38,573 nucleotides of DNA from Deltaproteobacteria bacterium (GTDB lineage: Bacteria; Myxococcota_A; Polyangia; DRWM01; JAAZOP01): contig JAFGHH010000292.1 of assembly GCA_016930215.1 (NCBI GenBank), positions 1 through 38,573 of the forward strand. Direction: 5' to 3'. The notes beneath the pieces are model-generated. The model worked only from the letters and a program-made list of their open reading frames with translations. It had not been told where the DNA came from and ran no database searches. Position 1 is the stretch's first letter. Each line of letters opens with the position of its first letter. Shown piece by piece: positions 7,444 through 15,140 of the stretch. The translations under genes were made by a program, and so were the position numbers.

Positions 7444-8652
7444 CTAGTGCAGCGTGTGGTAGCGGCCGTCGTGGTAGACGATCGGGCCCTTGCCCGCCTC
7501 GGGCTTGCCCCCCGGCGGCCCCTGCCCGTGCGTCGGGCGGATCCCGCCCCACGGCTTGGGGTCCGGATCGGGCCAGACCTTGGGCTCCGCCGGCGCCGCG
7601 GCGCGTTCGGCCGCGACCTCCTCGCGGTCCCACTCCGCGTACAGCGCCTGGCGGCGCCGGCGCTGCCGCAGGTAGGCCCAGGCCAGCAGGAACGAGATCA
7701 GGGCCCACAGCGTCGTGCCGCTCACCAGCGCCGGCAGCCAGCGGTACCAGACGCGAATGTCCTGCCGCCACTGTTCCTCGAGCCGCGCCACGGTGGTGCC
7801 GAACGCGTTCAGGAACGCCTGGCGGAACGGCGTGCCCTCCCCCACCTCGCGGAGCGCCTGCCGCAGCGCGGCGCGGCCGTGGCGGTCCACCAGGTACGAC
7901 ACCACGTCGAGGCTTTGCGCGTAGGCCAACGGCACCTGCTCCGGGTCCGACGGGTAGCCGCGCTCGATCGATTCCAGCGGGAGCAGGTGGTCGCGCATCG
8001 CGGCGTTGACCAGCTCCTCCTGCCGGCCCGCGTAGTCGTCGCCGGCCGCCCACAACGCGATCCCCTCGTCGAACCAGCGCGGGATCGGGCGGCCGCCGGT
8101 GATGCGGTCCACCACCAGGTGCGCCAGCTCGTGGCGCAGCACGGCGAACAGCGGGATGAACCGCCCGCTGCGCGGGCTGGTCAGCGACAGGACGATCAGG
8201 TCGTGGTCCCCGTACATCACGGCGGTGGCCCACCCGGGCGGGGGCGAGCCGGGCGGCGCGACGGCCGCCAGCTCCCGCGCGTTGGACACCACCCGCAGCT
8301 CGACGCTCGGCCCCGGGGCCGGCCCGAGCAGCCGCTGCAGGACGTCGAAGCCCCGCTCGGCCTCCAACGCCAGCCGACCGGCGTACGCCGTCAGCTCCGG
8401 CTCCGCCCGCACGACGAACCGCTCGGTGCGCACGACGAGAAACCCGTCGAGCGCCCCCGGGGAGAACGAGGGCGCGGGCGCGCCGGGCGTCGTCTCCACC
8501 GGCACCACGCGGGCCACGATCGGCGCCGGCTCGTCGACGAACGTCGCCAGGGCGACGTCGCCCCGCTCCTCCGGCGACAGGAACGGCAGCAGGACGAGCA
8601 GGGCCGCCCCGAGCCATCGCCACCGGAATCGTCCGCGAGTCCTCAATCGCAT
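7444..8652 (-). CDS. Membrane-anchored peptidase MA-like metalloprotease
   Basis: About 402 aa from the ATG at 8652, which has GGGACGGG upstream and starts directly into MRLRTRGRFRWRWLGAALLVLLPFL, a signal anchor; the ORF-track start at 8706 lacks this logic. The catalytic zinc motif is LRHELAHLVVDRITGGRPIPRWFDEGIALWAAG: HELAH followed by the distal Glu in DEG, the gluzincin arrangement of peptidase MA-like proteins. A second helix (LVSGTTLWALISFLLAWAYL) lies near residue 300, followed by a basic then Pro/Gly-rich cytoplasmic tail ending YHDGRYHTLH. The protease domain should face the periplasm. It lies between manB and the GlpB-like gene in one transcription unit. Confidence 0.85.
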   Translation of the reverse strand: MRLRTRGRFRWRWLGAALLVLLPFLSPEERGDVALATFVDEPAPIVARVVPVETTPGAPAPSFSPGALDGFLVVRTERFVVRAEPELTAYAGRLALEAERGFDVLQRLLGPAPGPSVELRVVSNARELAAVAPPGSPPPGWATAVMYGDHDLIVLSLTSPRSGRFIPLFAVLRHELAHLVVDRITGGRPIPRWFDEGIALWAAGDDYAGRQEELVNAAMRDHLLPLESIERGYPSDPEQVPLAYAQSLDVVSYLVDRHGRAALRQALREVGEGTPFRQAFLNAFGTTVARLEEQWRQDIRVWYRWLPALVSGTTLWALISFLLAWAYLRQRRRRQALYAEWDREEVAAERAAAPAEPKVWPDPDPKPWGGIRPTHGQGPPGGKPEAGKGPIVYHDGRYHTLH

Positions 8653-8712
8653 TCCCGTCCCGGGCCCGCCGCCCGGAACGACCTCCCGGGCTTCAGCATA
8701 ACCCACGCGGCG

Positions 8713-10086
8713 TCAGACACAACCCGGTTCCCCCCGCTTGGCCCGGGCGATGGCCCGCTCCAGGTCGTCCCGGATCGCCTGCAGGTTGCGCTCGGTGTCC
8801 GCCTCAAAGCGCAGCACCAGCACCGGCTGGGTATTCGAGGCGCGGACGAGCCCCCAGCCGTTCGGGAAGTGCACGCGGGCGCCATCGATATCGATCAGGC
8901 TGACGTCCGAGCGCCCGCGGTAGGCCTCCTGGACCCGCCGTACCACCTCGAACTTGGTCTCGTCCGGGCAGTCGAGGCGGATCTCCGGCGTGGTCACCGT
9001 CCGCGGAACGTCGGCCAGCAGGGCGGACAGCGGCCTGTCGGAGGCGGCGACGAGCTCGAGCAGGCGCAGCGAGGCGTAGATCGCGTCGTCGAAGCCGAGG
9101 TAGCGGTGGGCGAAGAACAGGTGCCCGCTCATCTCTCCCGCCAGCGCCGCCTGCTCCTCCTTCATCTTGGCCTTGATCAGCGAGTGGCCGGTGCGCCACA
9201 AGATGGGCCGGCCCCCGTGCCGTCGCACGTCGTCGAACAACGTCTGCGAGCACTTGACCTCGGCGATCACCGCGGCCCCGGGCTGCTCGGCCAGCACCTG
9301 GCGCGCCAGCAGCAGCAGCAGCTTGTCGCCGTAGATGATCCGCCCCGCCTCGTCGACGGCGCCCAGCCGGTCGCCGTCGCCGTCGAACGCCACCCCCAGC
9401 TCGGCCTTCTCGGCCTTGACCCGCGCGATCAGATCCTCGAGGTTCTCCGGGACCGTCGGGTCGGGGTGGTGGTTGGGGAACGTGCCGTCCGGATCGCAGT
9501 ACAGCTCGATCGGGGACAGCCCCAGCGCCCGCATCAACGGAATCGCCACCGGACCCGCCACGCCGTTGCCGGCGTCGACGACGACCCGCAGGCCGCGCCG
9601 CGCGAACCGGATGTTCCCCTGGACGTACTCGAGGTACGGCCCGACGACGTCCAGCACCCGCCGCGCGCCGCTCCCGGAAACGAAATCGCCGCGCTCGATG
9701 CGCCCGCGCAGCTCCTGGATCCCCTCGCCGTGGAGCGAGTCGGTCCCGAGCTGGACCTTGAAGCCGTTGTACTCGGGCGGGTTGTGGCTGCCGGTGATCA
9801 TCGCCCCGGCGTCGGCCCGGAAGTGCTGCACGGCGAAGTAGAGCAGCGGCGTCGGGACCTGGCCCACGTCGAGCACCTCGAGACCGGCCCGGGCCAGCCC
9901 GTCGGCGAAGTCGTCGGCCAGGCGCGGCGAGGAGAGCCGGCAGTCGCGGCCGAGCGCGCAGGTCCGGGCGCCCCGCTCGGCCGCCAGGCTGCCGAAGGCC
10001 CGCCCCAGCGTCCGCACGGTGTCGGGCGGCAGGTCCCGCTCGACGATCCCCCGGATGTCGTATTCGCGAAAGATGCTCGGGTTCAT
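8713..10086 (-). CDS. manB: Phosphomannomutase/phosphoglucomutase
   Basis: 457 aa, normal length for the bacterial AlgC/ManB type. The start reads MNPSIFREYDIRGIVERDL, the usual FREYDIRG opening. ITGSHNPPEYNGFK holds the catalytic phosphoserine, FDGDGDRLGAVDE is the magnesium loop, EMSGHLFFAHRYLGFDDAIYASLRLLE is the sugar-binding loop, and RASNTQPVLVLRFEA is the phosphate-binding C-terminal domain. It interconverts mannose-6-phosphate and mannose-1-phosphate (often glucose phosphates too). It starts 13 bases after manC, so the pair makes GDP-mannose from mannose-6-phosphate for polysaccharide, O-antigen or glycan synthesis. algC would be an equally valid name. Confidence 0.93.
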   Translation of the reverse strand: MNPSIFREYDIRGIVERDLPPDTVRTLGRAFGSLAAERGARTCALGRDCRLSSPRLADDFADGLARAGLEVLDVGQVPTPLLYFAVQHFRADAGAMITGSHNPPEYNGFKVQLGTDSLHGEGIQELRGRIERGDFVSGSGARRVLDVVGPYLEYVQGNIRFARRGLRVVVDAGNGVAGPVAIPLMRALGLSPIELYCDPDGTFPNHHPDPTVPENLEDLIARVKAEKAELGVAFDGDGDRLGAVDEAGRIIYGDKLLLLLARQVLAEQPGAAVIAEVKCSQTLFDDVRRHGGRPILWRTGHSLIKAKMKEEQAALAGEMSGHLFFAHRYLGFDDAIYASLRLLELVAASDRPLSALLADVPRTVTTPEIRLDCPDETKFEVVRRVQEAYRGRSDVSLIDIDGARVHFPNGWGLVRASNTQPVLVLRFEADTERNLQAIRDDLERAIARAKRGEPGCV

Positions 10087-10099
10087 GCGTCGTCCCTCG

Positions 10100-11167
10100 T
10101 CACAACAGGTCCTTGCGCCCCCGCGCCTTCAGCTCGTCGACCACCGCCCGTACGTCCTGCGACGATCCTCTCCGGCACACCAGGAGGGCGTCCTCGGTGT
10201 CGACCACGATCACGTCGTCCACGCCGACGACCGCCACGATCTTCCGGGCCGCGGCCTCGGCCCGCACGTAGGCCCGCGGCGCGTCCTTGAGGAACACGAG
10301 CGGTCCGTCGGCGGGAACGCCCGCCGGGACCCGGTCGGCGACCGCGTCCCAGGAGCCGACGTCGGACCAGGAAAAGGCCGCCGCGACGACGGCCACGCGC
10401 TCCGCCCGCTCCATCACGCCGTAATCGATCGAGATCGCCTCGCAGCCCGCGAACCGCTCGGCGACGAGCCGCGCCTCGCCGGCCGGGTCCACCGCGGCGA
10501 CGGCATCGGCGAACCGGCCGGTCTCGGGCAGCCGCGCCCGCAGCTCGTCGAGCATCCGGCCGACGGAGAAGACGAACATCCCGCTGTTCCAGAAGACGCC
10601 GCCGTCCGCCAGCAGCCGTTCGGCCTTCGCCCGGTCCGGCTTCTCGAGGAATCGCGCGACGGCGAAGGCGTCGTCGCCCAGCGCGGCGCCGGCCTGCACG
10701 TAGCCGAAGCCGGTCTCGGGACGCGCCGGCGGGATGCCGAAGGTCGCGATCCACCCCTCGCGCGCCAACGCCGTCGCCCGGGCGAACGCGGCCCCGTACG
10801 CCGCCTCGCCCTCGATCAGCTGGTCGGAGGGCACCGCCGCCAGCGGCACGTCGCCGAACTCGCGCCGCACCCGCGCCGCGGCCCAGCCGATGCACGGGGC
10901 GGTCGACCGCGGCGTCGGCTCGGCCAGGATCTGCGACCGCGGCAGCCCCGGGAGCTGCGCCGCCACCGCCTCGACCAGCCGCTCCCCGGTCACCACCAGG
11001 ATCCGCCCGGGCGGGAACAGCGCCCGGGCGCGCTCCCAGGCGAGCTGCAGCAGCGAGCGTCCGCCGCCCGTCAGCGCCAGCAGCTGCTTGGGCCGGGCCA
11101 GCCGCGAGAGCGGCCAGAAGCGGGTCCCCGCGCCGCCGGCCATGATCGCGCACGCCGCATCGAGCAT
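10100..11167 (-). CDS. manC: Mannose-1-phosphate guanylyltransferase
   Basis: 355 aa. The N-terminal nucleotidyltransferase signature is IMAGGAGTRFWPLSRLARPKQLLAL, matching the GGxGTRLWPLSRxxxPKQ motif. Further family marks are PRSTAPCIGWAAA, VPSDQLI, FGIPPARPETGFGYVQ, FLEKPD, GVFWNSGMFVF, SIDYGVMERAERVAVV and FSWSDVGSWDA. The length fits the single-domain enzyme without the C-terminal isomerase domain of type II proteins. It makes GDP-mannose from mannose-1-phosphate and GTP in the cytoplasm. AGGTGA precedes the ATG. The overlapping ORF 10083-11246 is a shadow. Confidence 0.93.
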   Translation of the reverse strand: MLDAACAIMAGGAGTRFWPLSRLARPKQLLALTGGGRSLLQLAWERARALFPPGRILVVTGERLVEAVAAQLPGLPRSQILAEPTPRSTAPCIGWAAARVRREFGDVPLAAVPSDQLIEGEAAYGAAFARATALAREGWIATFGIPPARPETGFGYVQAGAALGDDAFAVARFLEKPDRAKAERLLADGGVFWNSGMFVFSVGRMLDELRARLPETGRFADAVAAVDPAGEARLVAERFAGCEAISIDYGVMERAERVAVVAAAFSWSDVGSWDAVADRVPAGVPADGPLVFLKDAPRAYVRAEAAARKIVAVVGVDDVIVVDTEDALLVCRRGSSQDVRAVVDELKARGRKDLL

Positions 11168-11273
11168 CCGTCACCTCGAGCGGGCGCTCCCCCCGGCGCC
11201 CCGTCCGCGAATCGTGCCGGTTCGCCGCGTCCCGGGCAAGAGGCAACCCGCGTGGTCGCCCCGCCGCCGCCCG

Positions 11274-12569
11274 TCAGATCAGCGGCGCGGTGCAGACGCC
11301 GATCTCCATGATCAGGTAGATCAGCACGTACTCCTGGGGCAGGATACCGACGTGTCCGGGCGACGAGCCCTCGCCGACGGTGTGGTAGGTCGAGAACAGC
11401 ACCTTGCCGCCGCCGTGCTGGAAGGTCAGCGTCAGCGGGACGATCCGGCTCGGCTCGAGCACGAAGTCGCCTTCGACCCAGATCTTCGGGCCGGCCGACT
11501 CGCCCGGCTCCGGGTCGAGCCGCACGAGGTAGTCCTCGATCCAGACGAAGTTCCCCAGGAAGTCCAGCTCCTCGTGCCCGGCGCCGATCGCGTCGAGCCA
11601 GGCCGACAGGTCGGCGTCGACCGAGTAGCCGTGGGAGGTCCAGCCGTGCATCGTCTCGCCGTACGACCAGGCCTCCTCGTCGCCGTCGTCGAGCACGGCG
11701 TCGTCGCCGCAGATGTCGACGTACTCCGGCAGCGCCACCTCGAACACGTCGTACATCATGTCGGTCGCGTAGATCCGTCCCCCCGCTTCGATGTAGGAGC
11801 GGATGTTCTCCTGCACCGCCGGATCGGCGAGCGGCGCGGTCGGATCGCTGAGCTGCGGCGAGCCGGCGATCGTGCAGGGGAAGAAGATGATGTGGTACGT
11901 CATCAGGAGCGACAGGTCGCGCAGGAGCGTGTCGCTCGACGGATACGGGGCGATGTTGTAGATGTCGAACGGCTCGGTGCTGCGCACGAGGCGGTTGTCG
12001 AAGTCGACGTCGCCCATCGTCAGCTTGGCCAGCACGTCCTCGATGTGGTCCCCGGCCTCGAGCGCGAACGACAGCGCGATGTTCGGGATCGTGTCGCCGT
12101 CGGCGAGCCGCGCCGGCAGCGTCGTCGGCTCGTCGGGGATGTCGACCGGCCCCGTCGCCGGCACGGTGATCGGGCGCACGCGCCGGAACTGCCCCTTCTG
12201 CACCACCAGCCGGTAGTCGCCCGGGGCGGCGTTGACCGAGAAGCTGCCGTCCGGCGCGCTGAACGCGAAGTACGGCGACGGCGGGTCGATGCAGGTCTCC
12301 GGGTAGGCGTGGTCGGGGATCGGCGGCGGGTCGGCCAGCGCGAAGTAGACCAGCGCGCCCGAGATCGGCACGACGTGCCCCGGGCTCCAGACCACCCCGC
12401 GCATCGTCGTCAGGATGCCCGGTACGTCCCAGCCGTCCGAGCCGCCGTCGGTCCCGCGGTCCCCTGCGATGTCCCGCGGCAGCGGATCGTCCTCCGGCTG
12501 CTGACACGCCGCGAGACCCGGCAGGACCACTGCCGCGACGGTCGCCCACCACAGTCTGCTCGTGTTCAT
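11274..12569 (-). CDS. Lipoprotein with carboxypeptidase-regulatory-like domain and C-terminal ThuA-like region
   Basis: 431 aa. MNTSRLWWATVAAVVLPGLAACQQ is a lipoprotein signal with Cys near residue 22. A short Asp/Gly linker is followed by a beta-rich segment resembling a carboxypeptidase regulatory-like fold (MRGVVWSPGHVVPISGALVYFAL ... APDGSFSVNAAPGDYRLVVQKGQF). The C-terminal half (MTYHIIFFPCTIAGSP ... VQENIRSYIEAGGRIYATDMMYD ... GGGKVLFSTYHTVGEGS) looks like the Rossmann-like ThuA/DUF4159-type fold, with no evident catalytic residues. SD GGGAGGAG precedes the ATG. It is the first gene of the minus-strand run into manC but is separated from it by 106 bases, so cotranscription is uncertain. 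Function unknown; domain names are by pattern only. Confidence 0.8.
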   Translation of the reverse strand: MNTSRLWWATVAAVVLPGLAACQQPEDDPLPRDIAGDRGTDGGSDGWDVPGILTTMRGVVWSPGHVVPISGALVYFALADPPPIPDHAYPETCIDPPSPYFAFSAPDGSFSVNAAPGDYRLVVQKGQFRRVRPITVPATGPVDIPDEPTTLPARLADGDTIPNIALSFALEAGDHIEDVLAKLTMGDVDFDNRLVRSTEPFDIYNIAPYPSSDTLLRDLSLLMTYHIIFFPCTIAGSPQLSDPTAPLADPAVQENIRSYIEAGGRIYATDMMYDVFEVALPEYVDICGDDAVLDDGDEEAWSYGETMHGWTSHGYSVDADLSAWLDAIGAGHEELDFLGNFVWIEDYLVRLDPEPGESAGPKIWVEGDFVLEPSRIVPLTLTFQHGGGKVLFSTYHTVGEGSSPGHVGILPQEYVLIYLIMEIGVCTAPLI

Positions 12570-12598
12570 CGTCTCCTCCCGCGCGATTCCGCAGCCTC

Positions 12599-12627
12599 AT
12601 GATAGCCCGGTCGGGGACCCCGGGGAA
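12599..12627 (-). promoter_or_regulatory. Possible sigma-70-like promoter for the lipoprotein at 11274
   Basis: Minus strand: TTCCCC (12627-12622), 17-base spacer, TATCAT (12604-12599; five of six). The ATG lies 29 bases downstream with a good Shine-Dalgarno between. The -35 is weak. Confidence 0.4.
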
Positions 12628-12642
12628 GCGCGCCGCCGGACG

Positions 12643-12668
12643 CCCGGGACTAGGAGCCTCCTCCCGGG
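12643..12668. other. Inverted repeat in the divergent lipoprotein/TonB intergenic region
   Basis: CCCGGGactAGGAgccTCCTcCCGGG pairs as a two-part hairpin (outer six, inner four). It sits between the divergent starts at 12569 and 12739 and could be an operator; no regulator can be assigned. Confidence 0.3.
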
Positions 12669-12693
12669 TGTTGCAGGCCTCGAAACGGGTCGC

Positions 12694-12721
12694 TCGACTT
12701 TGATCGGCGAGGGATTAGACT
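12694..12721 (+). promoter_or_regulatory. Possible promoter for the TonB-like gene
   Basis: TCGACT (12694-12699), 16-base spacer, TAGACT (12716-12721), 17 bases before the ATG at 12739. An alternative reading is TTGATC at 12700 with TACCCT at 12721, 15 bases apart. Neither is strong. Confidence 0.3.
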
Positions 12722-12738
12722 ACCCTGCGGAGCGACGG

Positions 12739-14610
12739 ATGAACGACGGACGCCGCCAGGAACGGCCCCCCCGACTCGACGCGCAGCAGCGCGCGCTGCT
12801 GGCCGCCGTCGTCGTGTCGCTCCTCGCCCACCACACCATGCTGTCGGTCCTGCCGGCGCCCCGGGCCGAGATCGAGAAGCGTCCCCGGCCGGTCGAGGTC
12901 GCGCTGTACGAGCCCGCGACGCCCGTTCCCGCGGCCCCCGCGGCCGAGCCCGAGCCGCCCGTGCCGCCGCCGCTGGCGGCGGTCGCTCCGCCCGAGGTCG
13001 CGCCGCCGCCGGACGAGACGCCCGCGGAGCGGCAGGAGCGTCGGCAACGCGACCTGGAGGAGTTCCGGCCGCCGCGGCTGGCGCAACGGCCGCCGCAACC
13101 GACGCCGACGCCCGAGCCGGAGCCCGAACCGGAGCCCGAGCCCGCGGAGGAGCGCCGGGCGGAGCCCCGCCCCGCGCCCGACCTCGAGGCGCTCAACATG
13201 CACTTCGTGCAGCTTCCGCCGCGCGTGGACGAGCCGGAGACGATGCCGGACCGGGTCCGCTTCTTCGCCCAGCGCACCCAGGACGTCGAGGAGGAGACGC
13301 GGGCCGCCGTCACGACGCTCGACGACGCCCGGGAGTCCGAGACCGCACACGCCGCCGCGCGGCCCGACGAGGCGCCGGCGCCGCGGGACGGCGTGCACGA
13401 CGGCCGGCCGCAGGTCGACGAGCGCGAGGGCTCGACGGAGCCGGACCGGCAGGCGGCAAGCGCGGCGACCCCGCGACCCCGGGTCGCCGAACAACGGGCC
13501 GGCGCGAGGGCGGGCGAGCGCGGGGACCCGCGGGAGACGTTGCCGGAGCCGCCGCCGCAACCGGAGGCCCGGCCGGGCGGCGAGCGCGGGACCGGCGCGA
13601 CGACGCCGGTCGTCGCGGTGACCGGCGTGCGGGCGTCCGAGCGCCCCGACGGGACGCTCGCCGCCGAGGAGCTGCGGGAGGTCCGACCGGGAAGCCCCGG
13701 CGACGAGCTGCCGGTTCCCGGCGGTCCGCCGATGGAGCCGACGCCCTCCCCGGCGCTCGCCGCGGCCGGCGCCGGCGGGGAGCAGGGCGCGGGAGGCTCC
13801 GGCGGCACGACCGGCGCCGACACCGCCACCTCGCCCGCCGACCCGACGCTCGACTGGGCGACCTTCGAGGAGCTGTTCCACGAGCAGCTCGATCGCGAGC
13901 GCGAGGCGTTCCTCGAGCGGCGGCGCGAGCGGCGCCGGATGGGCGGCGCGATGGACCGGATGGACCGCGCGACCGCCCAGCTCGAGAACTTCAATCCCGA
14001 CGTCCGCCCGGGCAACCAGACCGCGCTCGACACGCTGTACCACCCGTTCGCGCTGTACATCACCGCCTTCCACCGCAAGCTGCACCCGCAGTGGGGCGAC
14101 GGCTACATCGTCTCCCTGATGCGGTTTCCCGACAACCACCCGCTCAACGACATGACGTTGTGGGTCAAGCTGGAGATCGTGGTCAACGGCGACGGCACGA
14201 TCCACAAGATCACGATCGTGCGTTCGAGCGGCAACGTGGTGTACGACGTGGCGGCGATCGATGCGGTGTTCCAGGGCGAGCCGTATCCTCCGCCGCCGGC
14301 GGAGCTGCAGTCGGGGGACGGCCGGCTGTACATGCGCTACGCGTTCTTCCGCAACCACTCGCAGTGCGGCGTGTGGAACGCCGAGCCGTACATCCTGCCC
14401 GACCCGCCATCGTTGCACGAGCCCGGAGAGGAGCCGGGGACCGAGCATCCGACGCCCGGGGACGGCGCGACGCGGCCGCCGGCCGACTCCGCACCGGCGA
14501 CGACCGCCCGTCACGCGCCGTCGTCCGCCGCGGCGGAGCGCCTGCGCTTCGCGGCCGGCCGGTTCAGGCCGGCTTGTAGCGCCGGACGAAGTGCAGGTTC
14601 TCGTAGTTGA
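12739..14610 (+). CDS. TonB-like energy-transducing protein with long Pro/Glu-rich spacer
   Basis: About 623 aa from the internal ATG at 12739; the ORF-track start at 12562 would place 59 non-conserved residues before the membrane anchor and overlap the divergent gene's start. Architecture: short basic N-terminus, single anchor (LLAAVVVSLLAHHTML), about 400 residues rich in Pro, Glu, Ala and Arg including EPEPEPEPEPEP, a coiled charged segment (REAFLERRRERRRMGGAMDRMD), then a TonB C-terminal-like domain (LHPQWGDGY ... LNDMTLWVKLEIVVNGDGTIHKITIVRSSGNVVYDVAAIDAV ... PPPPAELQSGDGRLYMRYAFF). The family spans the periplasm to pass energy or contact outer-membrane partners. No exbB/exbD is nearby. 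Its last 47 bases overlap the 3' end of the opposing CPBP gene. Confidence 0.85.
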   Translation: MNDGRRQERPPRLDAQQRALLAAVVVSLLAHHTMLSVLPAPRAEIEKRPRPVEVALYEPATPVPAAPAAEPEPPVPPPLAAVAPPEVAPPPDETPAERQERRQRDLEEFRPPRLAQRPPQPTPTPEPEPEPEPEPAEERRAEPRPAPDLEALNMHFVQLPPRVDEPETMPDRVRFFAQRTQDVEEETRAAVTTLDDARESETAHAAARPDEAPAPRDGVHDGRPQVDEREGSTEPDRQAASAATPRPRVAEQRAGARAGERGDPRETLPEPPPQPEARPGGERGTGATTPVVAVTGVRASERPDGTLAAEELREVRPGSPGDELPVPGGPPMEPTPSPALAAAGAGGEQGAGGSGGTTGADTATSPADPTLDWATFEELFHEQLDREREAFLERRRERRRMGGAMDRMDRATAQLENFNPDVRPGNQTALDTLYHPFALYITAFHRKLHPQWGDGYIVSLMRFPDNHPLNDMTLWVKLEIVVNGDGTIHKITIVRSSGNVVYDVAAIDAVFQGEPYPPPPAELQSGDGRLYMRYAFFRNHSQCGVWNAEPYILPDPPSLHEPGEEPGTEHPTPGDGATRPPADSAPATTARHAPSSAAAERLRFAAGRFRPACSAGRSAGSRS

Positions 14611-15133
14611 TCGTGAAGTGCGCGGCCATCGGGGCGGCGAGCTGCCCACCGACCCAGAACAGCCCGCCGAGCGCGAAGCCCATCACGACGGCCTCGAGCG
14701 TCCAGACGATGAAGCGCTTGTTCACCGGGACGTGCATGCCGCCGAAGACGAGACTGGCGGCGACCAGCCCGACCGTGGGCTGCAGCGCCCCGCGGAAGAA
14801 GCACTCCTCCGCCACCGCCGACAGCACCGCCAGGAGCAGGATGTCCGAGTCGGAGAGCCGTCCGAGGAGCGCCTGGAACTCCGTGTGCAGCCCGGCGGCC
14901 CAGCGCGTACGCCGCACGGCCCAACGGCTCAACCGGGAGACGATCAGCCCGAACACGACGCCGGCGAGCAGGCCGCCGACGAACCCCAGCGCGAACGGGA
15001 TGTGCAGCAGCGGCGCCGGGTGACGCCAGAGATCGATCGTGCCGCGGTCCGCCAGGACCCAGGTCACCGCGCCGACCGTCAGCAGCCCGTACAGCAGCAC
15101 GGCTCCGCGCGCCGGATTGGACGTGCCGCTCAC
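14564..15133 (-). CDS. CPBP-family (CAAX-protease-like) intramembrane metalloprotease
   Basis: 189 aa from a GTG at 15133, seven bases after the ftcD stop and preceded by GGGGGG-rich sequence that serves as the ribosome site; the longer ORF-track version is antisense/out-of-frame padding over ftcD. Motifs: AEECFFRGAL (EExxxR), FGGMHVPVNKR (FxxxH) and AHFTINYEN (HxxxN), the CPBP/Rce1 active-site set, within four to five hydrophobic segments. Members cleave peptides inside the membrane; in Myxococcota some relatives are proposed myxosortases that process MYXO-CTERM tails. It is translationally close-coupled to ftcD, with no obvious functional link, and overlaps the TonB-like gene tail to tail. 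Confidence 0.88.
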   Translation of the reverse strand: MSGTSNPARGAVLLYGLLTVGAVTWVLADRGTIDLWRHPAPLLHIPFALGFVGGLLAGVVFGLIVSRLSRWAVRRTRWAAGLHTEFQALLGRLSDSDILLLAVLSAVAEECFFRGALQPTVGLVAASLVFGGMHVPVNKRFIVWTLEAVVMGFALGGLFWVGGQLAAPMAAHFTINYENLHFVRRYKPA

Positions 15134-15140
15134 GAGCGCC

